Assembly: GCF_947179515.1 (NCBI RefSeq)
Contig: NC_067485.1
Coordinates: forward strand, 10,544,096 to 10,608,095
Direction: 5' to 3'
Source of the DNA: Apodemus sylvaticus
Lineage: Eukaryota > Chordata > Mammalia > Rodentia > Muridae
Length of the DNA: 64,000 bases
Part shown: positions 23,460-33,814 of the stretch, piece by piece
Numbering within the stretch: position 1 is the stretch's first letter
Layout of the letters: every line of letters begins with the position of its first letter
The notes under the pieces: model-generated
Database searches by the model: none
What the model saw: only the letters and a program-made list of their open reading frames with translations
Told to the model about the DNA's origin: nothing
Made by a program: the position numbers and the translations under genes

Positions 23460-24570
23460 CTACTCAACCATCCTCCAAGTGACCACAGCCACATTAAAAG
23501 CTCCAGTACTTTAGATGCACATATCAAATGTTTATCAATATAGAAAGACCACAAAGCAAGCCAAAAATGAAGAACCCATAAATTTCAAAAACTATCAGAG
23601 ACTACAGCCTCAAGTCAAAAACTCCTTATTGAGAGAATTTCACTCTGGGGTGCTGGTGGTGGGGTGGCGGGTAGGTTGTGTGTAGGGGTGAAGATGGAAC
23701 AACCTGGGGTCCCTCCGCTCATCATGAAATACTCATCTGGACGGAGGTGATGGCACTGTCCCTATCCCAGCCCCTGGAAAGTGGCTCTCCTGATCTCTAG
23801 TCTGTTGTCTTCAGCAGGGCCTGCCCTATGCCATTTACATGAACTCTGCTTAAGTGCAAATGCTGACAGACTCTGAGGTCACAGCCTAATGCCCACCACA
23901 CCCACTCCTCTAACACCACAGGATTCTGACTCCAGAGACACCACCACTAAGAAAGCTGCCAGCAGCCTCACAGACACCATCAGCTCCCTGCAAGTTTGGA
24001 AGCTACAGCCAGCACCGGAGTGAAAAGCCCAGGTCTCAAAACAAGGTGACAGCTGAAGACCGGAGCTCAGGGGCAGACACACTAAGGACAGACTTCCTAA
24101 GGGAAGTCTAAAGAAGACTTCAAAGGGCTCCTGAGCGTCTCCATGACCATGTCCCCTGCTAGACTCTCATCCCTCTTGCTGAGTGCTTATCCCTGGAACC
24201 TGAATCCATGGCCAGCAAAGCTCTCAGGTGCGTGTTCTCAGACCAGAGGCCCGGCGCCCCCAGTTACAGGTATTCTCCCGCTGACAATATCTGAACTCAG
24301 TGCTGGTGTCTTTTTCTCTGCTCATGAAACAACTCTGAACTTCTGTGGTAGCCGTACTTGTTGGGGACAATCTGGCTTTTCCACCCTGTTTCCATCCAGG
24401 GCCTAAGCTCAGCCAGCTCAAGTATCCCATGCACCTCCTCAGACTCACCCGCAGAGCGTAGGTGTCTGCCAGCTCTGGGCCTGCTACACAAACTGTCCCT
24501 GTGCCTGCAGATAGGAGGGGTCATTGTCCTGCCATATGTAGAAATCTCTCCCTTAACCATGTGCTCATTT
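23460..24570. other. Unique DNA, no feature recognised
   Basis: About 1.1 kb, moderately GC-rich from 23.9 to 24.5 kb. Frames of 60-136 codons overlap on both strands, and I see no conserved motif. Confidence 0.4.

Positions 24571-24573
<3 letters not shown>

Positions 24574-24651
<78 letters not shown>
24574..24651. repeat. Compound (CA)n(GA)n microsatellite
   Basis: A run of (CA) about 33 bases long passes directly into (GA) about 45 bases long. Confidence 0.96.
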
Positions 24652-24652
<1 letters not shown>

Positions 24653-24950
24653 TTCATAAACTAAACATGCAGAGAAAGAAAAGGCAAATTAAGATAGTAT
24701 GGTATGAGTTAAAGAATAAACAAACAGATCAGAGTCAAGATCCAGAAATAGACCTATACCAGTGTTAATTGTTCTTTGCCAAAGGGGGCAAAAGCTGTTG
24801 AAAGGAAAGACATTGATCCTCACTAAATGACAGTGGAACAGCAAGAGTCACATGAAACAAATAAACATAGACACAGACCTTGTAGCTTCCATTAAAAAAA
24901 GACCTCCAAGTTGATCAGAACATACACTGAAATTCTCAGTGTCCAGCATG

Positions 24951-25115
24951 GAGTGGTGAGATGACCCAGTGGGTAAGGACACTTGCCGTCAAGCCTGACA
25001 GCTTAAGTTCAATCCCGGCATCCTCTCGGTGGAAGGAGAGAGCTGACTCCTGCAAGCCATCCTCTGAACTCCACACAAGCACCGTGGCATACACACCGAC
25101 CTGTCTCCATTCTCA
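24951..25115 (+). mobile_element. B3/B2-type SINE
   Basis: GAGTGGTGAGATGACCCAGTG, GTAAGGACACTTGCCGTCAAG, CCTGACAGCTTAAGTTCAATC, TGGAAGGAGAGAGCTGACTCC, AACTCCACACAAGCACCGTGG. The tRNA-like head and the 3' part match the B3 arrangement. Confidence 0.82.
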
Positions 25116-25119
25116 ACAA

Positions 25120-25760
25120 TAAGTTTTCTTGCCCAGAGAGACAAGAAAATTTCTGTGACCTCAAACTTACTCTTAAGTTTATAAAAAAGACAACATCAAA
25201 AACAGGTTGGAACTTAAACCGTAGGTGCTGTGGAAGATGCCATGGGAAATTGAAAAGACTAGCCAGCTCTTGGGGGATGAATGTTCAAAGTGCAACGTTC
25301 TGAAACTGCAACAATAAAGAAACAAATGTTTACAAAGTTGCCCAAAGACCTAAAGAAACAGACCCAGCTCCCAGAAGATAATCAGATGGCAAATAGACGC
25401 AGCCTCCTGTGCTGCTGGGGAACAGCAAGTAAACAATAATGAAATCCCCCCCCCCCCCCCCCGCCCTGCACACCTACAGGAGAGAAGGCATAATGTACCA
25501 GCGCCAAGGGTTGCCCAGGACGCAGGCACAGACGAAGGCACTCCCATATACTGTGACACGTGCTTACCACAGCAAGTAATAATGTGCTCTGGGCAAGACT
25601 GTTAAACGAATATATTTTAAATGATCTCACAACAGTTTGAGAGGGCAGAAAAGATGGCTCTGTGGATAGGGACCTCCATAGGCTTTGCCATGCCACACAA
25701 ACATAAATTAATTTTTAAATTTTATGTGTGTCTTATCATTTCTATTTTTGTGATCATAGC
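25120..25760. other. Unique DNA with C17 tract
   Basis: About 640 bases with an almost uninterrupted C tract at 25446-25462. No gene recognised. Confidence 0.45.
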
Positions 25761-25763
25761 AGC

Positions 25764-25922
25764 TTTGGGAGAAAAGGGTTTATTGGACTTACACTTCCAC
25801 ATCACTCCTCAGCATCAAAGGAAGCCAGGACAGGAACTCCAACAGGGCAGGAACCAGGAGGCAGGAGCTGATGCAGAGGCCACGGAGGGTGCTGCTTACT
25901 GGCTTGCTTCGCATGGCTACAA
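25764..25922 (-). mobile_element. MaLR-type LTR, right half (split)
   Basis: Antisense equivalent of the LTRs at 61.05/62.60 kb: GGGAGAAAAGGGTTTATTGG, ACTTACACTTCCACATCAC, GGAGCTGATGCAGAGGCCAC, GCTTACTGGCTTGCTTCGC. It stops at about 25922 and resumes at about 26805 in the expected register. Confidence 0.75.
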
Positions 25923-25925
25923 CTT

Positions 25926-26804
25926 TAATTTTTTCAAAACCTGTTTTTAATGATGGTTCTTAAACACTTTTCCCTCCCTTGTAGCCTACACCCACCAGAG
26001 GTAGTGGGAAAGAAGGAGAAGTGGACCTGTCTAGAAAGGTTTCTTGGAGCAACTCCCGTCTGTGTTGTCTGGAAGTCAGTTCATGGGTTCAGTTCACAGG
26101 TCCAGTTCACAGGTCAGCAGTGGCAGCTGGATCCACTCACAAACACCTCACAGACACACCAGCTGTCCTGTTTGATAGAGCTGGGATAGCAAACACGAGT
26201 CATCAGCAGTGGTGGCACTACCTTGGCACGAGTCGGCAGGAGGGACAGCAGGAATGCCAGGAGAACTCCTCTGCTGTGCCTCTCTCAGGGAAGCGAAGGT
26301 GCGAGACCCACTGGCACTGCACAGCTAGCTCTGTAAGCAAGCCTAGCTCAGCCTCCATCACAGTCCTATTCATACCCTCCAAACATCAATATGTCCTCCG
26401 AGAGTCTCGCCTCAGCACGTGAGTCTGTCTCAGTGACATCACTCTGCCGATCAGCCCGAGTCCTCAGAAGTGGCAAGAAACTGCAGCACACCACCAGAAG
26501 GTTCTTGATGCATTTCTCACTATGGAGTCCTGACAAATGCAGCTCAATTATGCAATGTAAGGCAGACCAATACATGCGTGTTGTTAGCAAAGAATCCATC
26601 AGGTGTCCTTTCACGTGCTTGCTTCAGCAGAACACCCTCTCTCCTGTGTCTGCTTCAGGGAAACATTCCTTCATGAGTCTGCCTTAGCCTTTCACCTGTG
26701 CCCACCTCAGCTAAACATTCCTTCTCGCCATTCAAATGACTTTCCGAAGAACCCTTAAGTTTCCACTTCACTTATAGTTTTCTTATAGTTTCCACTATAA
26801 GAAA
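25926..26804 (+). repeat. Unnamed ~880-bp rodent repeat, copy 2, inside an LTR
   Basis: Same family as 17865-18729: TTTCAAAACCTG start, CACCAGAGGTAGTGGG, GTGGACCTGTCTAGAAAGG, TGTTGTCTGGAAGTC, CTGCTTCAGC modules and an ACTATAAGAAAG end. It interrupts a MaLR-type LTR, so it is younger than that LTR. No clean target-site duplication was resolved. Short frames such as 26391-26687 are not genes. Confidence 0.65.
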
Positions 26805-27010
26805 GTCTGCTTTCTTATGGGAGCCAGGACCACTGGCCCAGGGATGGCCCCACCCATGATGGGCGGGGCCCTCTCCCATCAGTCACTGATTAGGAAAATG
26901 CCCTACAGGGTTGCCTACAGCCCACTCTAATGGAGGCATTTCCTTAATTGAAGTTCCCTCCTCTCAGATGATTTTATCTTGTGCAAAGTAGACAAAAAAC
27001 TACCCAGGAC
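26805..27010 (-). mobile_element. MaLR-type LTR, left half (split)
   Basis: The LTR resumes with CTGCTTTCTTATGGGAGCC, then CCACTGGCCCAGGGATGGC, TGATTAGGAAAATGCCCTAC, TAATGGAGGCATTTCC and a degraded copy of the terminal GTCAAGTTGACAC region. Confidence 0.7.
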
Positions 27011-27079
27011 AACATGTATGGGCATTTTGCCTGCAAATCTGTATGTTCACTATGTATCCAGAGACTTCAGAACAGGGTG

Positions 27080-27177
27080 TCAAATCTCCAGGAACTTCCA
27101 TGTATACTGGGAATTAAACCCAGGCATCTTCGAGAGCAACAGGTGCTCTTAATCACTGAGCCATCTCTCCAGCCACA
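27080..27177 (-). mobile_element. B2-related SINE fragment, antisense
   Basis: CATGTATACTGGGAATTAAAC, CCAGGCATCTTCGAGAGCAAC, GTGCTCTTAATCACTGAGCC, ATCTCTCCAGCC: the tRNA-like head of B2/B3 on the minus strand. Confidence 0.8.
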
Positions 27178-27179
27178 TG

Positions 27180-27590
27180 AATACAATCTTTTTTTAAAAA
27201 TCAAATAGCATGAGATATGGATATGTTAATCAGCATGATTATGGCTTTATAATGTGGATATATATCAAAACATCACACACTGTAAGTATGTACATTTTAT
27301 TTGCAATTACTCCTATGTAAATCTAGGTAGATAGAGAATAGATCATAAATTGCTTCCAAAAGCTGTATTATTTTTTAATTAAATTAAATTTAAAATTATA
27401 GGTTAGAATAAAAGAAAACAGTCACTCATTACTAGTGAGAAATCAAAACTGTATACTTTAAAAAAATAGTTGGGCATATCTTATAAAGTTAAATGTTGCT
27501 TGCCCATACAATTTAGCAGTAATGCCTCTAAGAATTTACCAAGTGATTTGCAAACTTTCATAGCCATTAAAATATGCATCGGCATGTATA
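27180..27590. other. AT-rich unique DNA
   Basis: About 400 bases, very AT-rich (AATTAAATTAAATTTAAAAT near 27378). No element assigned. Confidence 0.4.
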
Positions 27591-27594
27591 GTGG

Positions 27595-27890
27595 TTGCTA
27601 TGCTTTGAATATGAAATTCCTCTGCAAGCTTGTATTTTGAATTCTGGGTCCTGGGGGTGGTGTTATTAGGAGTGATTGTGGAAACTGTAGGTCACTGGGC
27701 TCAGACTTTAGGAGATAATGCTTCTCTCTATAATTTGCTTCTATCATCACAAAACGCTGTCTTACTCCACACCCAGAGACACAGAGCCAAGTGACCGTGG
27801 GCTGGAATGTCAAGCCAGAATTATCCTTTCTTCCCTTGGGTTGTTTCCATCAGATATTTGGTTTCAGTGATGTAAAACAGAACTAACACA
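27595..27890 (+). mobile_element. MaLR solo LTR (MTE/ORR1-like)
   Basis: TGCTATGCTTTGAATATGAAA, GGTGTTATTAGGAGTGATTG, CACTGGGCTCAGACTTTAGG, TCCTTTCTTCCCTTGGGTTG, TTTCAGTGATGTAAAACAG and the end AACTAACACA follow the motif order of a diverged rodent MaLR LTR on the plus strand. Confidence 0.6.
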
Positions 27891-28085
27891 ATAGTTCTAT
27901 GCACAATCACTCAAAACTGGAGATACTTACAACATCTATAGACAACAGAATGAACAAACAAATTTAATAGAGCATCATACCAAAGAAATGTGTTACCAAG
28001 CTATGAGAAGTCATGGGAGGAGCTTATGTAGATGCTGCTGAGGAAAGAGAGCTAGTTGGTAAAGGTACACACTAAATAATTCAAC

Positions 28086-28420
28086 CTGCAGGGATGGGAG
28101 GCAGGTCTGCAGTATATAACCACAGGAATGGGAGGCAGGTCTGCAGGGTGTAACCATGGGGATGGGGGGCAGGCCTGCAGTGTATAACCATGGGGATGGA
28201 GGCACGCCTGCAGTGTGTAACCATGGGGATGGAGGCAGGTCTGCAGTGTGTAACCATGGAGATGGGGGGCAGGCCTGCAGTGTGTAACCATGGGGATGGA
28301 GGCAGGCCTGCAGTGTGTAACCATGGGGATGGAGGCAGGCCTGCAGTGTGTAACCATGGGGATGGGGGCAGTCCTGCAGTGTGTAACCATGGAGATGGGG
28401 GCAGGTCTGTAGTGTGGGGT
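28086..28420. repeat. Minisatellite, 33-bp unit
   Basis: About ten tandem units of roughly 33 bases built on GTAACCATGGGGATGGAGG then CAGGCCTGCAGTGT. Each has a CCATGG and most have a CTGCAG. Because 33 is a multiple of three, frames stay open on both strands (142 and 112 codons on minus, 78 on plus). These are translations of the repeat. Confidence 0.95.
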
Positions 28421-28424
28421 TTCT

Positions 28425-29687
28425 GAAGAAGGGTAGCATCAGACAGGTAAAGTGAAGGATACTTTAAGGTAGGAAAAGGATTCCTTGTGGTAAGGAATAC
28501 TGTGGTAAATACATACAGTTAGTTTAGTCATCACCACCCATAGAATATGCTAGCTCAAAGAGTGAGTCATAATGTTTGCAAATTTTAAAGATCATGTAGA
28601 AAATTGAGACATTCTCAAGATGAAATGCAGAATAACGAACTGTGTGAAACCCTGTGTTAAAGGGATCATGCACCAAAGGGGGTGGCCTCTGTGTGGTAAA
28701 CAGTGACGGAACCCTGAAAACAGCTGTCCGTGCACTGCGCACTGGCTGACAGAGCTGCCTCTCAGGGGAACGTGGGTTAGAGCTTAGGACCTGGTACATC
28801 CTGGAAACAAAAAAATACTGATTAGTCAGTGAATAGAAGGGTGAGGAGAGACACCACAGTAAACAGAGACAAAAGGGTAAAAGGACACTGCATGTGGTGA
28901 CAGATCAGACTTGGGGACATTGATAGGAGCCAGTGTTGACCTGCTCTAGTTAAAGATGACTACACGGGGAGGTACTGGGGACATAGTGCATACACCCATT
29001 TTCTTATATGGTTGCAGAAAGGACAGAGAAGCTTGACACAAACTCCCTCAGCCAGGTGACAAAAGTCAACATCAACGGTCACAGATTATTCTAATTGTCT
29101 GCATACACGCTACTGAGAGACCAAGTCACATGAGAGTGGCAGGGTCGAATCCTGGATGCAGAGTTAAGATGTGAACCAAGGATGCAGACAGAGGAGGCAT
29201 CAGCAATGGTGAGTGGGGTCATTGGGGTGGGGTCTGTGAAGGCAAGTGAGGGGAAAGAATGCTGGGAGGAAAGCGGGGGGCAAGAGAAAGGTTCCTAGGC
29301 TGATGGAGATTTGACTGCGATTCCATGTTGATGGGGATAGAAGCGATCAAGAGATGATTGGTTAGGCAGTCTGTAGGAGACAGGAAACTGCACAAAGTCA
29401 AAACACCAGCCTTTTGGATATCCACTACTGAGACATGAATGTGAGAATATTCACAAAGCACACCCGTATTTTCGATATCTTGCTAGGAGAGAGACTAGTC
29501 TCAATTGTTTTGGACCAAGCCTCCCTTCATGGGTGGATGGACAGGCGGTCTTACCAGCCCTATTAAAGAAAGCTTAATAGATAGAGGTAATACTGGGCTG
29601 CTCCGGGATCAAAACATTAAGTGGAACTAGAAGACAAGCTATCAGGAACCTTACATGGGCAGCGATAATCACAGTGAGAAAGCCATA

Positions 29688-29690
<3 letters not shown>
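28425..29690. other. Unique DNA, no feature recognised
   Basis: About 1.25 kb between two minisatellites, with no transposon signature recognised. Confidence 0.4.

Positions 29691-29691
<1 letters not shown>

Positions 29692-29720
<29 letters not shown>
29692..29720. repeat. (CA)n microsatellite
   Basis: About 29 bases of pure CA. It abuts the start of the 42/38-bp minisatellite. Confidence 0.95.
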
Positions 29721-29723
<3 letters not shown>

Positions 29724-30859
29724 TTAGAACTGTGTCTGTGCATGACCTAATGTGCACACATGTGCTCCTGACTGTGTCTGTGAGTGACCTAATGTGCACG
29801 CATGTGCTCCTGACTGTGTCTGTGCGTGACCTAATGTGCACGCACGTGCTCCTGACTGTGTGAGTGACCTAATGTGCACGCATGTGTTCCTGTGTCTGTG
29901 AGTGACCTAATGTGCACGCATGTGCTCCTGACTGTGTCTGTGCGTGACCTAATGTGCACGCATGTGCTCCTGTGTCTGTGAGTGACCTAATGTGCACACA
30001 TGTGCTCCTGACTGTGTCTGTGCGTGACCTAATGTGCACGCACGTGCTCCTGACTGTGTCTGTGAGTGACCTAATGTGCACGCATGTGCTCCTGACTGTG
30101 TCTATGCGTGACCTAATGTGCACGCACGTGCTCCTGACTGTGTCTGTGAGTGACCTAATGTGCACGCACGTGCTCCTGACTGTGTCTGTGAGTGACCTAA
30201 TGTGCACGCATGTGCTCCTATGTCTGTGAGTGACCTAATGTGCATGCATGTGCTCCTGACTGTGTCTGTGCGTGACCTAATGTGCACGCATGTGCTCCTG
30301 ACCGTGTCTGTGAGTGACCTAATGTGCACGCATGTGCTCCTGACTGTGTCTATGAGTGACCCAATGTGCACGCATGTGCTCCTGTGTCTGTGAGTGACCT
30401 AATGTGCATGCATGTGCTCCTGACTGTGTCTGTGCGTGACCTAATGTGCACGCACGTGCTCCTGACCGTGTCTGTGAGTGACCTAATGTGCACGCATGTG
30501 CTCCTGACTGTGTCTATGAGTGACCCAATGTGCACGCATGTGCTCCTGTGTCTGTGAGTGACCTAATGTGCACGCATGTGCTCCTGTGTCTGTGAGTGAC
30601 CTAATGTGCACGCATGTGCTCCTGTGTCTGTGAGTGACCTAATGTGCATGCATGTGCTCCTGACTGTGTCTGTGCATGACCTAATGTGCACGCACGTGCT
30701 CCTGTGTCTGTGAGTGACCTAATGTGCACGCATGTGCTCCTGTGTCTGTGAGTGACCTAATGTGCATGCATGTGCTCCTGACTGTGTCTGTGCATGACCT
30801 AATGTGCACGCACATGCTCCTGTGTCTGTGAGTGACCTAATGTGCACGCACGTGCTCCT
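29721..30859. repeat. Minisatellite, 42/38-bp units with higher-order structure
   Basis: About 28 tandem units built on CTCCTGACTGTGTCTGTGAG then TGACCTAATGTGCACGCATG. A 38-base variant lacks four bases (ACTG) after CTCCTG. The marker variant TGCATGCATG appears at 30241, 30405, 30645 and 30763, with spacings of 164 (42+42+42+38), 240 and 118, which are sums of unit lengths. Each unit holds TGACCTAATG (reverse CATTAGGTCA), and several hold CACGTG. The frames of 61-112 codons on both strands are repeat translations. Confidence 0.96.
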
Positions 30860-30864
30860 TAGAG

Positions 30865-31895
30865 TCACTGAGACATCCTAGAAGCCACGATGCCACAGTA
30901 ACCACGCATACGCTTCCCAGGCCCTAATTCCCAAACATTTCCCAAGTCAGAGAGAACTCTTTGGGAGGAGATTCCTTCTGAGGTAGGAAGGATACAGTAT
31001 TAAAATTACAGAAATTAAAACCTCTTGGGATGTCAGAAAAATCAAGAAATGGTCCTCAGAGCATGAGGTGAGCAAGCCAAACCCAGAAGACAGCCTGTGT
31101 TGATAGCTGCCCAGCATCAAGCTGGAGGAGTTAGGTCCACAACATAAATGACAGACAGACAGATGTGAGACAGCTGTGAGCTCCTAATAAACAGGTAAGT
31201 AAGCAGACAGGCAAATAGGGGGAAGGGCCCTAATTTGATAAAAAAGGATTTCAACTACTGAGGGTAGAGAGAGAGAAAGAAGGAAAACAGGAAATCTAGC
31301 TGCCTAACCTTCACTGAGTGATGTGCTACGCACCATGTGACATGCGATTATGTATGCACTCTCATTTATTATAGAAACCAGTCCCGTGAATGTGCCCATT
31401 AATGTATCCTAATAACAAATCATTAATCATCTCTAGTGCAAGGCTCTTTCACAATCTACTAATGACCTTTTCTGAGATACCTTATTATTTCAGTATTTAA
31501 TATCCATTAATACCAGTGTAGTTTAATATGCAGTTTGGACAGCCCTCCTTCGAAAAGGTTAGAACAGGTAATTTAGAACCTGGGCTTCAAGAAATAAGTT
31601 TGGAAAGAGATAAAATTTTGTGTTCCTGATGTTTTCCTCCAGGATGACACTATAATCGTAGCAGCGTGCTACGATTATTTTTATGGACAACAAGTGTTGG
31701 TCTGAAGGAAGATGCCGGTGCCAGAAGAAACAGGTATGGGCCTCAGGGAAGCTGAAACAAAGTCTTATTCCTGGAGACTTCAACTACTGTGAAATAATTC
31801 TTTAAGGCAATATAATTTGTAACTGCATCAAACTCAGAAAAAAATTATTGGAAATCAGCTTAAGAAAGAAGTGCAAGACCATTCTTAAAAATGAA
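30865..31895. other. Unique DNA containing a perfect palindrome
   Basis: About 1 kb with no recognised transposon. It contains the palindrome at 31652-31678 (separate entry). Confidence 0.45.
31652..31678. repeat. Perfect inverted repeat, 12-bp stem, 3-base spacer
   Basis: ATAATCGTAGCA, spacer GCG, TGCTACGATTAT: both arms match perfectly and each contains a CpG. It could extrude a hairpin or mark a repaired quasi-palindrome. No known transcription-factor palindrome of this form comes to mind. Confidence 0.95.
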
Positions 31896-31903
31896 TGCAT
31901 TTC

Positions 31904-32215
31904 TGGGGCTGAGGAGGTGGCTCAGTCACTAAAGTCATTGTTATGCGGGTTTGAAGACATAACTTTGAATTCCTGCCACCCATGTAAAAATCTGGGCACA
32001 GCAACACTGCTGTGCTCTCAGCTCTGGGGATGCAGAAACAAGAAGACCCTGGATATCTCTGGCCAATGTGCAAACCAGATCAGTAAGATGGAGGTTCAGC
32101 AAGAGACCCCGACTCACAACATAACATGGAGAGTGACTGGGGAAGCTGCCTAAAGTTGGCCTCTATGCTCTTCATGCGCATGTGCAAGCATTTCACCTGA
32201 GAAATACAAAATGAC
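31904..32215 (+). mobile_element. B3-type SINE
   Basis: GGGGCTGAGGAGGTGGCTCAG head, then GAATTCCTGCCACCCATG, GAGACCCCGACTCACAACATA, TTGGCCTCTATGCTCTTCATG and GCGCATGTGCAAGCA at the 3' part. The tRNA-like head fused to the longer body is the B3 arrangement. It is diverged. Confidence 0.72.
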
Positions 32216-32561
32216 ACATCACAAAAGGTCCTGGGCAACAACGCTCGCAGTGCTGCCGCTTTATTCAGAGTAGCCACCAACTTGGAACCACACAAAGGTC
32301 CACAAGGGAATGGGACAAACCCATCTATACCTACACCATAGAGTGCAATTCCTCAAAGGGAGAGGATGGGCAAGCTGTCCGTGCCCACAGCAAAGATGGC
32401 CTCAACCAGCTGAACGTAGGAGACAGAGATGAGCAAACACGTACCTTGTGATTTCTTTTGTATGTAGTTTTGGGGTTGGCAAAACTACCCTTTTCTGCTC
32501 TGTAACAGATCAGCATCTGCTTTAATAAAGCGAGTGGCAAGTCTGGCTACAAACGTCCCTG

Positions 32562-32812
32562 AGGGCTAAGGCTGCAGAGGTGGCTCAGTGGGTAAGAGCA
32601 CAGGCTGCTTCTGTAGAGGGCCTGGGGTTCAGTGCCCAGCTCCCACATGGTGGCTCACAGCCTCCATAGCTCCTGGAAAGTTCCAGCTCCAGGAGACCCG
32701 ATGCCTTTTCTTGACTTCTGAAGGCACTGAGTGCATATGGTGCACACACCTAGATGCAAGCAAAAATCCATACAATAAAGAGAAACCCATACAATAAAGA
32801 GAAAGTAAAACT
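32562..32812 (+). mobile_element. B2 SINE with duplicated tail
   Basis: AGGGCTAAGGCTGCAGAGGTG, GCTCAGTGGGTAAGAGCACAG, CCTGGGGTTCAGTGCCCAGC, ACATGGTGGCTCACAGCC and GATGCCTTTTCTTGACTTC. The tail motif CCATACAATAAAGAGAAA is present twice in tandem (with a CCCAT start in the second). Confidence 0.92.
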
Positions 32813-32814
32813 TT

Positions 32815-33090
32815 TTGTAAGTACTTAAGACTACTCAGGAACATTTACAATGTTCCGTGTCTTAACCGAGGTTGTATTTTCACAAGTGAATACATTTCTC
32901 AAAACTCGCATACTTAAACTACAAAGTTAAACATTTCCACATAAATTATGGCTAAACATTGATAAATGAAAGCCTGACAGGTTCCAGGGCTCTCTGATGG
33001 GGATGGTGCAGGTCACAATCAAGAGACAGAAGTCCTTTATGTCCTCTGTCCCAGGACCTAGCTAATATCTGAGGCTCCAATGGCAGGGAA
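32815..33090. other. Short unique stretch
   Basis: No element recognised between the B2 and the 38-bp minisatellite. Confidence 0.4.
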
Positions 33091-33094
33091 TCAA

Positions 33095-33810
33095 AGAGCA
33101 GTCCTTGCTCTAACATCACTGCATTGTGAAGTCATTCCTCACTCTCAGAGATGCCACTGCATTGTGATGTCAGTCCTTGCTCTCAGTGATGTCACTGCAT
33201 TGTGATGTCAGTCCTTGCTCTCAGTGATGTCACTGCATTGTGATGTCAGTCCTTGCTCTCAGTGATGTCACTGCATTGTGATGTCAGTCCTTGCTCTCAG
33301 TGATGTCACTGCATTGTGATGTCAGTCCTTGCTCTCAGTGATGTCACTGCATTGTGATGTCAGTCCTTGCTCTCAGTGATGTCACTGCATTGTGATGTCA
33401 GTCCTTGCTCTCAGTGATGTCACTGCATTGTGATGTCAGTCCTTGCTCTCAGTGATGTCACTGCATTGTGATGTCAGTCCTTGCTCTCAGAGATGCCACT
33501 GCATTGTGATGTCAGTCCTTGCTCTCAGTGATGTCACTGCATTGTGATGTCAGTCCTTGCTCTCAGTGATGACACTGCATTGTGATGTCAGTCCTTGCTC
33601 TCAGTGATGTCACTGCATTGTGATGTCAGTCCTTGCTCTCAGTGATGTCACTGCATTGTGATGTCAGTCCTTGCTCTCAGTGATGTCACTGCATTGTGAT
33701 GTCAGTCCTTGCTCTCAGTGATGTCACTGCATTGTGAAGTCGTTCTTCACTCAGTGACGTCACTGTGTTGTGAAGTCAGTCCTCACTTTCAGTGACATAA
33801 CTGGTTTGTG
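33095..33810. repeat. Minisatellite, 38-bp unit with near-CRE octamers
   Basis: About 19 tandem units. The 15 from about 33173 to 33742 are nearly identical at exactly 38 bases, and two at each edge are diverged. The unit is TGATGTCAGTCCTTGCTCTC then AGTGATGTCACTGCATTG. Each unit holds two TGATGTCA octamers. Only two core units show obvious changes (CAGAGATGCCAC at ~33488, GTGATGACAC at ~33568), and the first of these matches the left edge unit. High homogeneity implies recent expansion or homogenisation. Confidence 0.97.
33753..33764. promoter_or_regulatory. Perfect CRE palindrome (candidate CREB/ATF site)
   Basis: AGTGACGTCACT is a perfect 12-base palindrome containing the full TGACGTCA octamer. 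It sits in a right-edge unit of the 38-bp array, at the place where core units have AGTGATGTCACT, one C-to-T change away. The sequence match is exact. Regulatory use is only inferred. Confidence 0.55.
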
Positions 33811-33814
33811 AAGT

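Noticed and set aside
29721..30859. CRISPR-like array
   Set aside because: Repeats are contiguous tandem units without unique spacers, in rodent DNA. It is a minisatellite. The same applies to the arrays at 28.1 and 33.1 kb.
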